This document shows, one piece after another, positions 10,056 through 21,379 of a stretch of 64,000 nt of DNA (positions are counted from its first letter, which is position 1; every line of letters starts with the position of its first letter). The DNA is taken from positions 1-64,000 of the forward strand of contig JASWJB010000090.1 of NCBI GenBank assembly GCA_032433595.1, written 5' to 3'. A program made the position numbers and the translations under genes. Below the pieces are notes generated by a model. That model searched no databases, was not told where the DNA came from, and saw nothing but the letters and a program-made list of their open reading frames with translations. This DNA comes from Conoideocrella luteorostrata. Lineage: Eukaryota; Ascomycota; Sordariomycetes; Hypocreales; Clavicipitaceae.

Positions 10056-12498
10056 TTGGCACATCTGTCCTTTGGACCACCGCACTTTCCTCTCTGCTGC
10101 GTAACGGCCAAACCCTCGCTGCCCCGGTCCAAGGTGCTCAGATTTGGTGCTGAAGCATTGCTGCTCTCTGATGAGACCTCATCCGGTGTCGCGGGTCAAG
10201 ACCTGGACAACAAAGAGTCAACAACACCTTCGTCCCTGAGGCGGCTCGCCTGCGATGCTTGTCGTTCCCGCAAGGTTCGCTGCGACAGACAGACGCCAGC
10301 ATGCAGTAGGTGTACAAAGGCCGGCGTGCCGTGCTGCTACTCGGGTCGATCGAAACCCATGCGCTCCAAGATGGATCTGTCTCAGTTTCTGTTGACAATG
10401 AATAATCGTCTCGGTGCGTTTTATTCTCCCCGTTGCAGGTTTTGACCTTGTTCTCACCCAAGCCCTAACGGCCCTCACCCGCCTCTCACAGAGCAAGCAG
10501 AGGCGCAGCTGGCATCCAAGCAGTCCGCGTGTAGCAATTTGCCCTCGACGGCCCTGTGGGATGATATGCAAACGGACGGGGACCCAAAAACAACAAGCCT
10601 GTTAACCTTCTCAAGCTCACTGAATCCGCTAGCATCAGCTTCCACAGGTGCCTACACGCACGGTTCGACCGGCGAGTCAAGTCAACAGCTTCACTTCCCC
10701 CATCATAACGGCCGTCCGGCAGCCTCAGACGAGGGCACAGAACGGTACAGCCACTGATGTCAAATGTATACTCTTGAGCTGACCAACATCTTCTTCCAAG
10801 AACAGTCGAGGCCTCCCCATTCGATTGGACCGAATTCAGGATTGAGACCTGTCCGGCAGATTCAATCTCTGACTTTGCCGCGTTAGACATGCTGCAGATG
10901 GGACAGAAAACATCCGACTCACCTGCTGATCTCGATTTGCTCTTCACGTCATATGACGATGTGCTGGGCGACGAAGACGAGTTGACAAGTCCGCTAATGG
11001 AGCGACTGTGAGTCGAGTTTCGAGCTTGTCGCCCCTACCCTTTTGAAAGGAAGAGAAAAAAAAAACAAGGATGAGAAAAGGCCCAGGCCCCCACGTCCCC
11101 CCCGAGAGAGACAGAGAGACAGAGAGACAGAGAGAAAGAGGGAAAGAGACTGACTGAGGTTAATAGATACGACCATTTTTTTGACATATGTGACCTAATC
11201 ATTCCGTTTGTCAGCCGTCATCGCTTCCGGATGGAAATCTCACTGCCCTCGCCACCCGAAGAGGTGCGGCTCCTCGCCTACGCCATTGCCACCCTGAGCA
11301 CTTCCACGATTCCTGAGCTGCGCCGACACGTCAACACATACTACGAGAAGGCTCGAAATCTCCTAGAGGCTTGCGAAAGGCGTGAGAGCTTGAAGTCTTT
11401 GACTAACGTAAGCGCACTGCAGGCCTGCATCTCGCTCATGGTCTACGAATTCAAGTGCCTCAGCCCCGCCCTCGCCTGGATGACTCTCGGACGGGCCGTC
11501 AGGCTGACCAAGATCATGGAGCTGGATAGTATCGATAGTAACTGCAACTGCGTCCAGGAGCCTGACACTCAGGCTGACACTCAGGCTGCGGCGGCTCTAT
11601 CGCTGGCTATTACCACTGAGCTTGACGAGAAACGCTTCGCGCTGTGGCTCCTTAACATGTTTGACGCCCTCGCCAACCTCAAGGCCATATCGGTCTCGAC
11701 CCTTGACCAAGCTGTACGTGAGGCTCCCCCCTAAACCTCCTCCCTTCCCCCCAACACGGAGGCTCTAGGACTTGCGGAACCTCTGTACTAACTAATAACT
11801 ACTCACAGGTTCAGCGTCCATTCTCCAGCTTGATAGAGGGCTTTGCCCGAGCCGGCCACATCATGTCGCTGCAGCAGATTTTCGAGATATCCGACGAGAC
11901 GACGCCGTCGGCTCTTGGCAGCGTCATGCTCATGATTTCTCTGTACAAATGCCTCCAGAACCATACTCAATTGCTCCGCGGGGTGAAGCATGCCTTCTGG
12001 GAAACTCACTTCACCATGGCCAGGGCCGTCAGCCACTGCCAAAACAGCGTCCTCACACCTCGTGTGCTTGGCTGCAAGCCCGATGACCCCCTGTTCCTTA
12101 CACTGCGGGTCAACATGGATGCCATCGACATATGCCTGCACAACATCGCCCTCGATAAGGTCAAGAACGAGAGGCTCGCGGCCGGGGTCATTGTCGAGTC
12201 AATTTCCAGATGCATCTCTGCGACAAACAGCATTGTTGAGGCCATACAGCTCGCCCAGGCACTATGCGGCAGCCGACTTGTAGCACTGAAGCAGCTGGAT
12301 TACTTTCTCGTCTGGCCCATCAACACGGCCATCCACTTCTGTTTCCGAATGCTCCGCCTCGGTGAAGGCGACGTGGATAACTACATCAAGTCTCTGCGTA
12401 TACTCTCCACTGTCATGAGAGACTTCATAGACGCCGATCACGTTGACTCGGCATTGTTGGCACAGGCCGATGACAAGATCGCCCATGTCGACAGATAG
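10056..12498 (+). CDS. Zn(II)2Cys6 transcription factor, AflR-like cluster regulator
   Basis: This nuclear DNA-binding activator is probably pathway-specific. Exons are 10056?-10413, 10492-10744, 10801-11007, 11215-11713 and 11809-12498, all with GT...AG and consistent phase (about 668 codons). The binuclear cluster has six Cys in the spacing C-x2-C-x6-C-x6-C-x2-C-x6-C (CDACRSRKVRCDRQ... CSRC). It is followed by the basic linker GRSKPMRSK and then NNRLEQAEAQLAS, a short coiled coil for dimerisation. The C-terminal half (MEISLPSPPEEVRLL ... LEACERRESL) resembles the AflR-type regulatory domain. The start is unresolved: the frame is open only back to a TAA at 10044 and contains no ATG before the zinc cluster, so an upstream exon is needed. 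Intron 3 carries a GA-rich microsatellite. It lies centrally in the cluster. Confidence 0.85.
11099..11152 (+). repeat. GAGACA/GA microsatellite inside regulator intron 3
   Basis: A purine-rich tandem tract of GAGACA and GA units lies within the 207-nt intron 11008-11214. It makes the intron unusually long for this gene (others are 56-95 nt). It probably varies in length between strains. Confidence 0.8.
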
Positions 12499-12908
12499 AT
12501 CCTGGAGGCACTTGCCACCAAAGAATGATGACATGATTATTTTTATGAATAGATGAGACAATAGTTGGCGTGATACGATCCCTTTCCTTTTTGTTTCTTT
12601 TTTTTTTCCCGGTTGGCCAACCATCCACCACGTCAGTCGCGTGTGGTGTAATGGGCGCGCTTTCTAAACAATAGCCTGACCACAGCACAAAGACGGTGAA
12701 TTAGGTCATGGTTCGGACCGTTCTAGGTACCAATACACGCAAAAGGAATGAAATAAGACATGTAATGGTAGTAGGCGAGGCTATGTAGCAGATGAAAATG
12801 TGGAGATTTTGTTTATGATACTATCCTAACCTTGTCTTTGGATGCCACCTCCCTCCCATGCGGGGGCGGAGCATCCGGCTGGCCTTGATTCAAGACATCT
12901 CCAGCTTC
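12499..12908. other. Convergent intergenic region (terminators)
   Basis: This is the 410 bp between the stops of the regulator (+) and the DUF3237 gene (-). It contains T-rich tracts (about 12591-12609). No ORF is credible. It presumably holds both polyadenylation regions. Confidence 0.5.
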
Positions 12909-13670
12909 TCAGTCGAACCCTGTACCAGACACAATCTTGGAAACGCGAATTTCCGCGCAAGGTGCACCATTCTCGTCTTTGCAAAAGCGCTGGCTGCACG
13001 CGAACATCATGCCTTCGAGTGCTTTGTAAGCCTCATGTCCAGCGTCGAACCTCATTTGCTCCACTGTATTACTCTAGTTAGCACCGGCGAAAAATACCAA
13101 GAAGAACAAGTAAAGGAGGAAGAAGGAAGAAAGAACGTCTCACCTCCGAAACTGAATGGGTTGAGCTTGGCATTGAGATCACCCAGTATAAGCGGCATGG
13201 TGTACTCGTTCAGCTCGGTGACGCCGTCGGCGGTCAGCCTGATTGAGCGACCTTCATCATCCGTGGCAATGGCTGAAACGCTAAGGCGGCCGTGTTTCTT
13301 GTCCGCGTCGATACGGAACCAGTCATGGCCGTTGGTGAGTTTGAACTTCATCTTGGGTTCAAAGTCGCCCACAGACTCGATGGTGCCCCAGGATAAAGGC
13401 TTGAGCAAGAGTTAGTACTGCCGTCCGCGCCGCCGGTGCAGGAAAGGGATAGGGAACCAGAGGGGAAGCGTACTACACCAACGAGGGTTGATCCGGTGTG
13501 AATGTCGCCGCAGGGATACTGCCCAGCCAGACCGCACTATTGCCGCACTCATCAGAATGTCTTCAACAGAACGAGGCGAGGTAAGTACGAACCTTAATCT
13601 TCATTGCAGGTTGTGTGGTCGGGTAGCTCTCAAGAGCTTGGACTGCAACCGTCACTTCGGGGTTCTCCAT
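12909..13670 (-). CDS. DUF3237 (UPF0311) family protein
   Basis: This is a small beta-barrel-type protein of unknown chemistry; homologues occur in several fungal secondary-metabolite clusters. Exons 13670-13593, 13518-13477, 13399-13144 and 13063-12909 encode 176 aa with consistent phases; exon 2 is only 42 nt. Family features include GTIESVGDFEPKMKFKL, HDWFRIDADKKHGRL (the HxxxRLxV strand), a TADGVTEL region and RFDAGHEAYKALE near the end. The N-terminus MENPEVTVAVQAL has no signal peptide, so it is probably cytosolic. It is head to head with the BBE-like oxidase across about 1 kb. The boundary of the tiny exon 2 is the least certain part. Function in the pathway is not known; a lyase, isomerase or cyclase helper is possible but unproven. 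Confidence 0.8.
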
Positions 13671-14694
13671 GGCGCTGGCAGGGCAATGAGAATGTACTGA
13701 TCCGTGTCGGTTCCCTCTTGTTTTCTTATTATAATTGTCCCGAAAGAGGCAATGGCCACCAAATAACTAGCCGTGTGAAAGAGGAAATGGACGTGGGTTC
13801 TGCGTATTTATTCTTGAGGATTTGGGTTTGGAAAAAAAAAATTAAACAATGCTAGCCACGGACATAGAACTTCCCTTTATACTCCTTGTCGGTACTAAGG
13901 GATGGTACAGTCAAGTACATGTGCGTCAGCTTAGTTTGCATTAGCTGAGAGATGATGCGCAAATTCGACATGGTAATTGGCCATCCAACGGGCCCAAAAC
14001 GGAGAAGCCAAGAAGTTCAAATCGTCTCGGAGCTTTGGATTACCGGAAGCGGCCCCATCGCGGACCGCAGCGCGCCGAGTCGGGTTTGTCTCCTGGCCAA
14101 ACCCGATGCCTGCTTCGCCACGAAATGGGCAGGTCTGCGTAGAATGGTCCCATAGTTCACTGGATTCATCATTATTTTACTTCAGCTACAATCGGATGCG
14201 CGGAGATGTGCCCATTTCTCGTCTAGGATGTAATAATCCGCAACAGAAATGACCACCCTGAGGGCGCGCGGACCCTCGCACCCTCTACTGGTCAGGCAGG
14301 ATCCTTTGTAGGATTCTGTGATGTCCGCTGCTCCGAAGTACCATGTACCATTTGTAATCGAAGAAGCATTTTGTAGATGGAGTCAGCGCGGCGGAAACAA
14401 CTGCACTAAGAGCCACAGATATTCGGCACGCTCTACATCCTTCTATTCTGGAATTTGTGATGCGGCTACTCTGACACATGTACTGCAAACTGAAATTGTC
14501 AACAGTTGCCGCTTACCTTTTTCCTTTAAGGAGGAATAATTTGAAATGTATAAAGAGGTAGTGATGGTGCTCAAAGAAGTTTATCTCGCCACTTACTACT
14601 TTTCTATAACAATTGAGTAGTTTCTTCTTCTTCTTCTGTTCTTATTTCTTTTATAAATAATTTCGGACAACCGTGTGCAGTAAAATACGTTCCA
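13671..14694. promoter_or_regulatory. Divergent promoter, DUF3237 / BBE-like oxidase
   Basis: This region contains GTCTCGGA (14024-14031), identical to sites upstream of the FMO/membrane-protein pair and the PKS. CGGAGAAG lies at 14000-14007. A 21-bp segment (14004-14024) overlapping it recurs exactly at 47091-47111. TATAAA-like sequence lies about 40 bp before the oxidase ATG. Small ORFs here are not credible. Confidence 0.45.
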
Positions 14695-16652
14695 ATGCCT
14701 CGAAAAATACATAGAATTCTTCTAGGTCTAGCCGTAGCCGGTACGGCTATCTTGGCTACACCACCGAAAGCAGGCTATGACGTTTCTATCGCGATGGAAT
14801 CTTGCAGAACTCTCCCCGGAGATTCATCTTGGCCAAAATCTCACTATTGGAATGGGTTAAACAGCACTGTGCATGGTCGTCTCATTGCAACGGTTCCGAT
14901 TGCCAGCGTTTGCCACGACGCTCCCTTCCACCACTTCAACGCCGCACAATGTGCAACCCTCCAGAATGAATGGAATAAAACCACGCTTTCGCAGTATGAC
15001 GCCACCACTCCCTTTCTAAAAGTGCTCTCATCAAAAATACTTTACTTTTTCCTCTCTTACTCACTCGTGTAGCCTTGAACAGCCGTCGGAGTTTCTGAGC
15101 ATGTATTTCCAGAACTACACCTGCGATGCATTCACACCCATATCCGTACCTTGCGAGCTTGGTAACTCTGTCAGCTATGTGATCAATGTGACTGACGTTT
15201 CGGATATCATAGCTGGTATTAAGTTTGCCAGAAAGCATAACGTCCGCCTAGTCATCAAGAACACAGGCCACGAGTGAGTCATGAACCGCCATCTCCAGCA
15301 TAGCCCGTTCCTACTTGGGAGAGATTTGGGGATGGCATCCTCCCTCTCATCTCCTTTCTCGTCTCCGTTCTCAGACTCTGGCTAACAAGGACCACAGTTA
15401 TTTGGGAAAGTCAACAGGAAAGGGTGGCCTGTCGTTGTGGAGGTACAACCTCAAGTCAACCCAGTATATCCCTGATTACCAGGCGGCATACTACGCTGGC
15501 CCGGCCATGAAGATAGGAGCTGGTGTAGGTGGCTATCAGGCATATGCGGCCGCCGATGCCGCCGGGCATCGAGTTGTCGGAGGCTCGTGCCCTACGGTCG
15601 GAATCGCTGGTGGATATAGTCAGGGTGGAGGACATTCTATGCTCTCGAGCCTGTACGGATTGGCTGCGGACAATGTGCTGGAGTGGGAAGTTGTGACTAT
15701 GGACGGACACCACCTCGTCGCATCGCCGACACAGAATCAGGATCTGTACTGGGCCATGAGCGGAGGCGGCGGCGGCAACTATGCAGTTGCCATCTCCATG
15801 ACGGTTAGGCTTCACCAAGACGGCCAGTTTGGCGGAGCGGCCCTTTCTTTCAACGACAGCTCCGTCGGGAACAAGGCCTTCTGGGATGCTGTTGGAGCGT
15901 ACCACGTCCTGCTTGGCCCATTTGTAGACTCCGGCAACTCAGCAACCTACACTATGACCAATAAGACATTCCTCTCCTGGGGAATCGCAATGCCTGGAGC
16001 CGACCTGGTCAAGATCCAGAGTCTGATGCAGCCTTTTCTGGACGATCTCACCCGCCGCGGTATCCGGTATCAGTACACTCCGCATGTCTCGCACAGTTTT
16101 TACGAACACTATTCTCATTATTTCGGCCCTCTGCCCCAAGGCTTTGCAGACTACGCTCCCTTCACTGGCAGCCGAATCCTTCCACGCGCCATGTTCGAGG
16201 ACCCTGCCAAAAACCCCATCGTGACCGAGGCGCTTCGCAAGGCGTCCCTTGCAGAGGGCTGGGCTCCCATAACCTGCCAGGCCCTCAACGTCTCGCACCA
16301 AGCCCACTCAGGCAATGCCGTCCTTCCCGCCTGGCGTGATTCCATCGCCATCTGTCTTACTCCGGGTGACTGGGATCCAAAAGCGACACGTGCGGAAATG
16401 GCCGCCCGGCAGGACTATGCCGTGAACGTACTGCAACCAATGCTAGACAAAGCGACTCCCGGGGGGGGCGTGTACATGAACGAAGCGAATTACCAGCAGA
16501 AAAACTGGCAGAACGAATTCTACGGCTCCAATTACGCGCGTCTGCTTGAGATCAAGAAGAAATATGACCCGGAGGGTCTGATGTATTCTCACCTTGCCGT
16601 GGGGAGCGACGCTTGGTACGAGGACGGCGAGAATAGGCTGTGTCGGGCATAG
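14695..16652 (+). CDS. Secreted FAD-dependent oxidoreductase, berberine-bridge-enzyme-like
   Basis: BBE-like oxidases remove hydride from alcohols or phenolic/prenyl substrates to O2, often causing ring closure. Exons 14695-14993, 15073-15273 and 15398-16652 encode 584 aa, normal for the family. Residues 1-24 form a signal peptide (IHRILLGLAVAGTAILA). The FAD_binding_4 domain (about 110-290) carries KNTGHDY with His166 at the exon 2/3 junction, and GGSCPTVG with Cys231. Together these are the two covalent FAD attachment residues of bicovalent flavoproteins. The BBE C-terminal motif NEANYQQKNWQNEFYG and YDPEG are intact. In the annullatin pathway a BBE-like enzyme closes the dihydrobenzofuran on a prenylated precursor. 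With the prenyltransferase here broken, the natural substrate may be missing (inference). Confidence 0.9.
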
Positions 16653-17876
16653 GCTAGCCAGAAACATCGATTCTCATTCAATTGGCTTGGCCTATCAGGA
16701 CGTTTTTCGTTTGCTCGTATCGATGGTTTATAGTCAAGTGGTTGCACATTCCGCAGTTAGAAAGTATCATTGTAATAGAACAGATACTGATGCGTCAGTT
16801 CAATTGAACGGCAAATATGCATGATGCTGATAAGTTTGACTGTGGACCGAAACCTCAATGAAGCCTTGCATCACATATAATGTCTGTATATAGGTTTAGA
16901 GCCGAGACTATTTTTCGTATTGGAGACGAGCGTAGACAAGTTTTCCAGTTGGATATCGCGGTGGTTGCGGTAGTGCTTACGGAAGAAAATAGTGGTGGAA
17001 GGCGATGGAATCGAAAAGAATCGAAAGACCTCATAAGCAAGAAGAAGAAGTATAAATTGAAGCATTCTAACGGGTCTGTCAGAGGAAGAATTCTGCATCT
17101 TTCATCATCAGCACTCGTCAATATACCTGAATTTGACCCCTTCCTATTGATTCCAACATTTCCAAAACAGTCACGAGAATATTGGCATAGAGAGCTGAAC
17201 TGAACAGAAGCATGTAATTTGAAATAATACCAAAAGAAACGAGTTCGAACATGAACGCTTGCCGTCACTTCTATCAAAATTACATACATTCTTGGTCCTT
17301 TGTATCCTGCCAACACTCGGAGGATTGCGGCCCAGTCATATCCCAAGCGCCAAGTCTATACAGTTATCTTTCCGTAGTACGAGACAAGCTGCACGAAACT
17401 AACAGTAGCTTTCGGTTAAAAGCGGATCCGTAGTATTGTAATTGCAATATCATAGATAACTTGGTTGAAAAAAGCGATTAGGAGGAATAACATGATATGA
17501 GATTATGAGTTGTTCTTCTGCATAGAAAATCTTGCAAAAATGGGTGATTTCGAAGAAAGAGAGTCCGTTGCGGAGGCATAGTCGCGCATAATACAGAAAC
17601 TTTAAAAATGAAAAATGAAGAAAAGGAAAAAAAACGCAGCAGCAACCTGAAATGCCGGTAGATTTGAGGACAATTATTACAGTAGTCACTGGGTAGACTA
17701 TTGCGACATAGATCAAAACGATGCAACAGGAGCGGTCGCCACCGAATATGCCCAATATTCAACACTATATTGGTATATTTGCCACATTAGAAAACTATCA
17801 TGGGATCGGTTGTTCGTCGTTTAATCTGTGTAAAGACTGATTTGCTTGGCTGAATGATGGTTTCGACGCGAATTTG
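16653..17876. other. Convergent intergenic region, no gene recognised
   Basis: This is 1.2 kb between the oxidase stop (+) and FMO stop (-). ORFs up to 163 codons on either strand are low-complexity and hydrophobic by chance and match nothing recognised. A perfect 12-bp palindrome GTTCAATTGAAC lies near 16798-16809. The region presumably carries both 3' UTRs. Confidence 0.4.
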
Positions 17877-19790
17877 CTACGGGCTATCTGAACCCCCCTG
17901 GCCGCAGGCCTTGACCTGCGAGCCATTCAACAACATTTGCTTTTCTGCTAGCTGAGATAAAAATTCGCTGATGACATCCTTGTAATCTCGCGGGTAAGTC
18001 GGCATGAACAAATTCGCAAACCAACTTCTGTTATGTTTGATGCTGATGTTCAAATCTCGGAGCAGAGTTTCAATGTACTACATATTTTTAGTAGCTGCGA
18101 GAAAGATTGCGTCGTGCTCACTTACCGGTAAGAAGTCGTAGATGGCGTATGCATGCTTTCGGCCCTGAATCTTGTATCGCTTGCGTGACCAGGCGTTCCA
18201 CTCAGCCATTTCCTGCTCCATCTCAGCCCGCGTAGGCGTATCATGGAAGCCGAGCAGAAAAGCTACGCCCCATAAGGCTTGGACTTCGGTGTGAATGAAG
18301 CCAGGAAAGTAGATGGACCTGTCCCCTTCTGCTGCGAATGAGGGGACAACCAGCCTCCTGTAATGCCTGGTGGGGCCGTGCAGAAGCTTTTGTCCGCCCG
18401 AAGACAGCAGCGGTTCGATCGTGTCAAGTCTATTATGGTCTCTGTTCAGGTCCGGGAGAAGCTCTGCGACCGCTTGGTCCGCATCCGCGTCGAGCTTTGC
18501 CCACTTTTTGCTCTCCATCAGATCAGGAATAAAACCACATTCCTGTTGCAGTTTCTCGTCAAACACATGGAATGACTTGTCGAATCCCGTGCAAAGAATG
18601 ACGTAGTCCGTCCGAAACCGAGTCTCATCCTTCAGCACCAACAGGTCATTGTCGCTCAACGACTCTACATCTGTCCTGTGGACCGTGCAATCACCCGAAT
18701 GGAATGTCTGCCAAAAGAGCGGGACGCTGGCAGCACCAAGACCGGCAGAGGCCCAGAAGATTCTGGCTCGAGAGTAAGAGATCAGCATATATCGGCAGTC
18801 GGAGAGAATAGCAGTGTACATACCCGTCTCCATGAGGCTCTGGCCTCAACTTTTGTGCGTTTTCCGACTTTGAGTAACCAGCATGCCTGTCGGCGATTGC
18901 GTTTACAGTTTTCCAAAAGAGCCTTCTGACCAGTCTCCCGCAAAACGTCCTCTGCAGGAACTGACGGCCCATTCCATCGGTATTCATGATGCTCAAACCC
19001 ATCATTGCAACAAATTTGGTTGCCACAACATCCATGGTGCTCGCAATACCCAGCAGTGCGGGGGGCATCAAAGCGAGAGGACCGGACCCATCCTCGCGGA
19101 TGATCCAGTGGACCTGTTTGCCGGATTTCAGCAGAAGAAAAACCGTGTCGAAGGAAGACTTGGCTCCACCGATGACAGTTGCCGATTTAATCATGTCAAG
19201 TTCCCGCAGATGAGTCCCCGTCTCAGAGGAATGGATAACGGGCGAGTTGAAGTTGTTCCGAGGATAGGATGGAATGAAGGGATGTGAGGTAGCACCCGAT
19301 GCGTAAATGAGCTTCGCACACTCGATTGGAGCCTTTCCAGCGATATGCAGCCTCCAGCCGCCCGTTGCCGCGCGATGGACATTTTGTACAGTGGTCAAAA
19401 GGCGCGTCCGCCTCACGAGATCAAAGTCCGAGGCAAAGTCATTCAAATACCGGTGAATTGTTTCGCCTGATATGTACCCGTCTTCGGTGATGCCTTCTTT
19501 GCACATGGGATAAAAGGAAAACTCGAATTGGCCGTGTTTTATTTGAGCGTACAAGTTGGGATATATTTTTTCGGCACTCCAGACGCCTCCAATTGATTCC
19601 TGCTTATCAAGAATGACCAAATCGGCCGTTGGGTTGATGTCGAGATATGTCTTTGCAGATATCAGGCCGTTCCAGCCTAGAAATAGCGGTTAACTTGGCA
19701 GCTAAAATGGCAATTTTGAAGACCTCTGAACGTACCGGCGCCGACGACGACAACGTCGACTTTGTCCGCAGCCAGGGGCACGGAACGCAT
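17877..19790 (-). CDS. Flavin-containing monooxygenase (FMO-like)
   Basis: This is an FAD/NADPH monooxygenase, a soluble oxidative tailoring enzyme. Exons are 19790-19736, 19676-18824, 18762-18126 and 18077-17877. All have GT...AG; phases close to 581 aa. The FAD-binding motif GAGWNG is split by intron 1 (VDVVVVGAG | WNGL). The FMO-type signature FNSPVIHSSE lies around the middle. The second Rossmann motif GGAKSSFDT binds NADPH, and ILCTGFD is the C-terminal ATG-like motif. The last exon (YIETLLRDLNIS ... GGSDSP) follows a branch-site-containing 48-nt intron. ATG at 19790 is chosen because the nucleotide-binding strand begins ten residues later, as usual. It is divergent from the membrane protein across 444 bp. 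Substrate unknown; hydroxylation, epoxidation or Baeyer-Villiger chemistry are all possible. Confidence 0.88.
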
Positions 19791-20234
19791 GCTGTTTGGT
19801 TTGAAGAAAGTTGATACGTCTAGAAAGTGCAATGCGGAGCAGCTGCGCCGACCATCTCTACACAATATCCAAGTCAGAAAGCTGCAATAAATACAATCCC
19901 CAAGTGCCAATGGCTGCTATGTATCCTCCATTTGTTTGAACCTGGTGGGCAATGCGTATCGGACGTCGGCTCCGGCGGCCCGAACCGGCGAGCCTCGGTC
20001 TCGGACTCGACTTGTCCGCTGGTGGTCGCCTCCCTTCCACGGTTAAACTGAGACTGAGAGACTTGTAGAAAAGCACCCCTCCCTATATATTGCGAGCAAG
20101 ATCGTAGTGTAACCCTCGGGCTCTCGCACTCTATTTGTTCGACTAATTTTAATCTGTCAATCCAACACCCGCCCATCGTCCACTTTCCCTAATTTCACGC
20201 AGCCAGCCCTCGCACAACCAATCTTTCATTCATA
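19791..20234. promoter_or_regulatory. Divergent promoter, FMO / membrane protein
   Basis: GTCTCGGA lies at 19998-20005 within a CGG-rich stretch (19965-20010). CTATATAT lies at 20083-20090. This is the third cluster intergenic region carrying the motif; it is a good candidate operator for the Zn2Cys6 protein. Confidence 0.5.
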
Positions 20235-21379
20235 ATGACACTCCCAGATCCAGTCTACGTCTCGCGGGCATTGACTGCCTTCGGGTTTATCAGCCAATGG
20301 GTCGTCATGATCATGAACGGCTCTTTCATGGCCATGCTCAATACGACTCTGCTAGGCGTTTTCCCAACCGGCACTCCGATCAAAACGGTATGGACTGGGT
20401 TCTGGCCCCTCGATTTTGTGATCAACCTTCTGGTTGTGTTCTTTGGTGCCGTTAACAACTTGTCCGACTTGGCCGACATTGGCCCGTTCTTGATGCTGGT
20501 TGACTTGGTCTTTGCCCTTGTGGTGTTCAACATGATGACCCTTATCGAGGATCGACGAAACAGAAAGACAGGTCCACTAAGGAGGTACTTGGATCCGTTC
20601 GAGAACACTGAGAGAATGGCCTCTAACTCCTTGATAGTCCTGCGTTTTGGCAGATCCTGTGGAATTGGTGCGGTGCCGCGTCTGTGCTGCCGGTTTATTC
20701 GCACTTGTTCCTGGAGAAGCGCTTGCAAAAATGTCCCACTCTACCCACCGACGAGGCATACGCCTTGCCTTTCACGGCCCTTTGGAGCATTGTCATTTCG
20801 CTTCCCCTTCTCCTTCCCACCATTGTCGGGGCTTCACCCCTCCAAATTCAGCGCGCAGTGGTCCTATGGTTTCTGGGTCCATTATCCCTGGGACTCTTCC
20901 AGAGCGTGGCATCTTCGTTGATGTCTGGCAGTTCTCGAAAAAAATGCAGAAACCCAGTAGTTGTCACTTACTGGATTGTTGGCTTGGTAAGTGCTGCAGT
21001 TCATATAATCATCGCTCTGTATGCTCTTGTGCAGCCGGACCTTAGCTGGAGTCGCATATATTGGCCCAACCACGTCGCAGTGAAGCCAGGCAAGACAATT
21101 ATGACCGAAGGAGCCATGCTTTTCATGCAATACGACCATGTTGTTATTTATTTCTGTGTATTTTATATTGGGCTCTACGTGCTCCGATCTATGACTCACA
21201 TCGCCTCGATTTCATCCTCTACGCCTTCGCAACCTCGCCGCTACATGCTAACATTGGTGGCGGTTGTGATCGCCGCTGGCCCCGGAGCCGGGTTGGCTTG
21301 GTTGCTTTGCGAAAAGGAGAAGTATCATGACGAATGCGAGGCGCAAAATAGACAGATGGATCTATTGGACAAAAAGTAG
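20235..21379 (+). CDS. Polytopic membrane protein, meroterpenoid-cyclase-like family
   Basis: Exons 20235-20584 and 20638-21379 (53-nt intron, donor GTACTT, acceptor GATAG) give 363 aa with about eight hydrophobic segments and no soluble domain. The junction reads GPLRSPAFWQILWNWCGAASVLPVYSHL. This pattern (P-x-x-W/Q ... W ... GA-A-V-P-Y) recalls integral-membrane proteins of fungal meroterpenoid and indole-diterpene clusters (AscF/AscI- and PaxA-type), some of which cyclise prenyl chains. Acidic residues occur in loops (DLADIG, MTEGAM, QYDH). Alternatively it is an uncharacterised transporter or accessory protein. The assignment to a cyclase is inference from resemblance recalled without alignment. 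The exon 1 donor is the only one that keeps frame with this acceptor. Confidence 0.65.

Noticed and set aside
16855..17346. 163-codon minus-strand ORF between BBE and FMO genes
   Set aside because: Composition is low-complexity; no start context, family or splice pattern; lies in convergent 3' flanks.
20255..20728. 157-codon minus-strand ORF
   Set aside because: Lies opposite the membrane-protein gene, whose splice phase and hydrophobic pattern are convincing.
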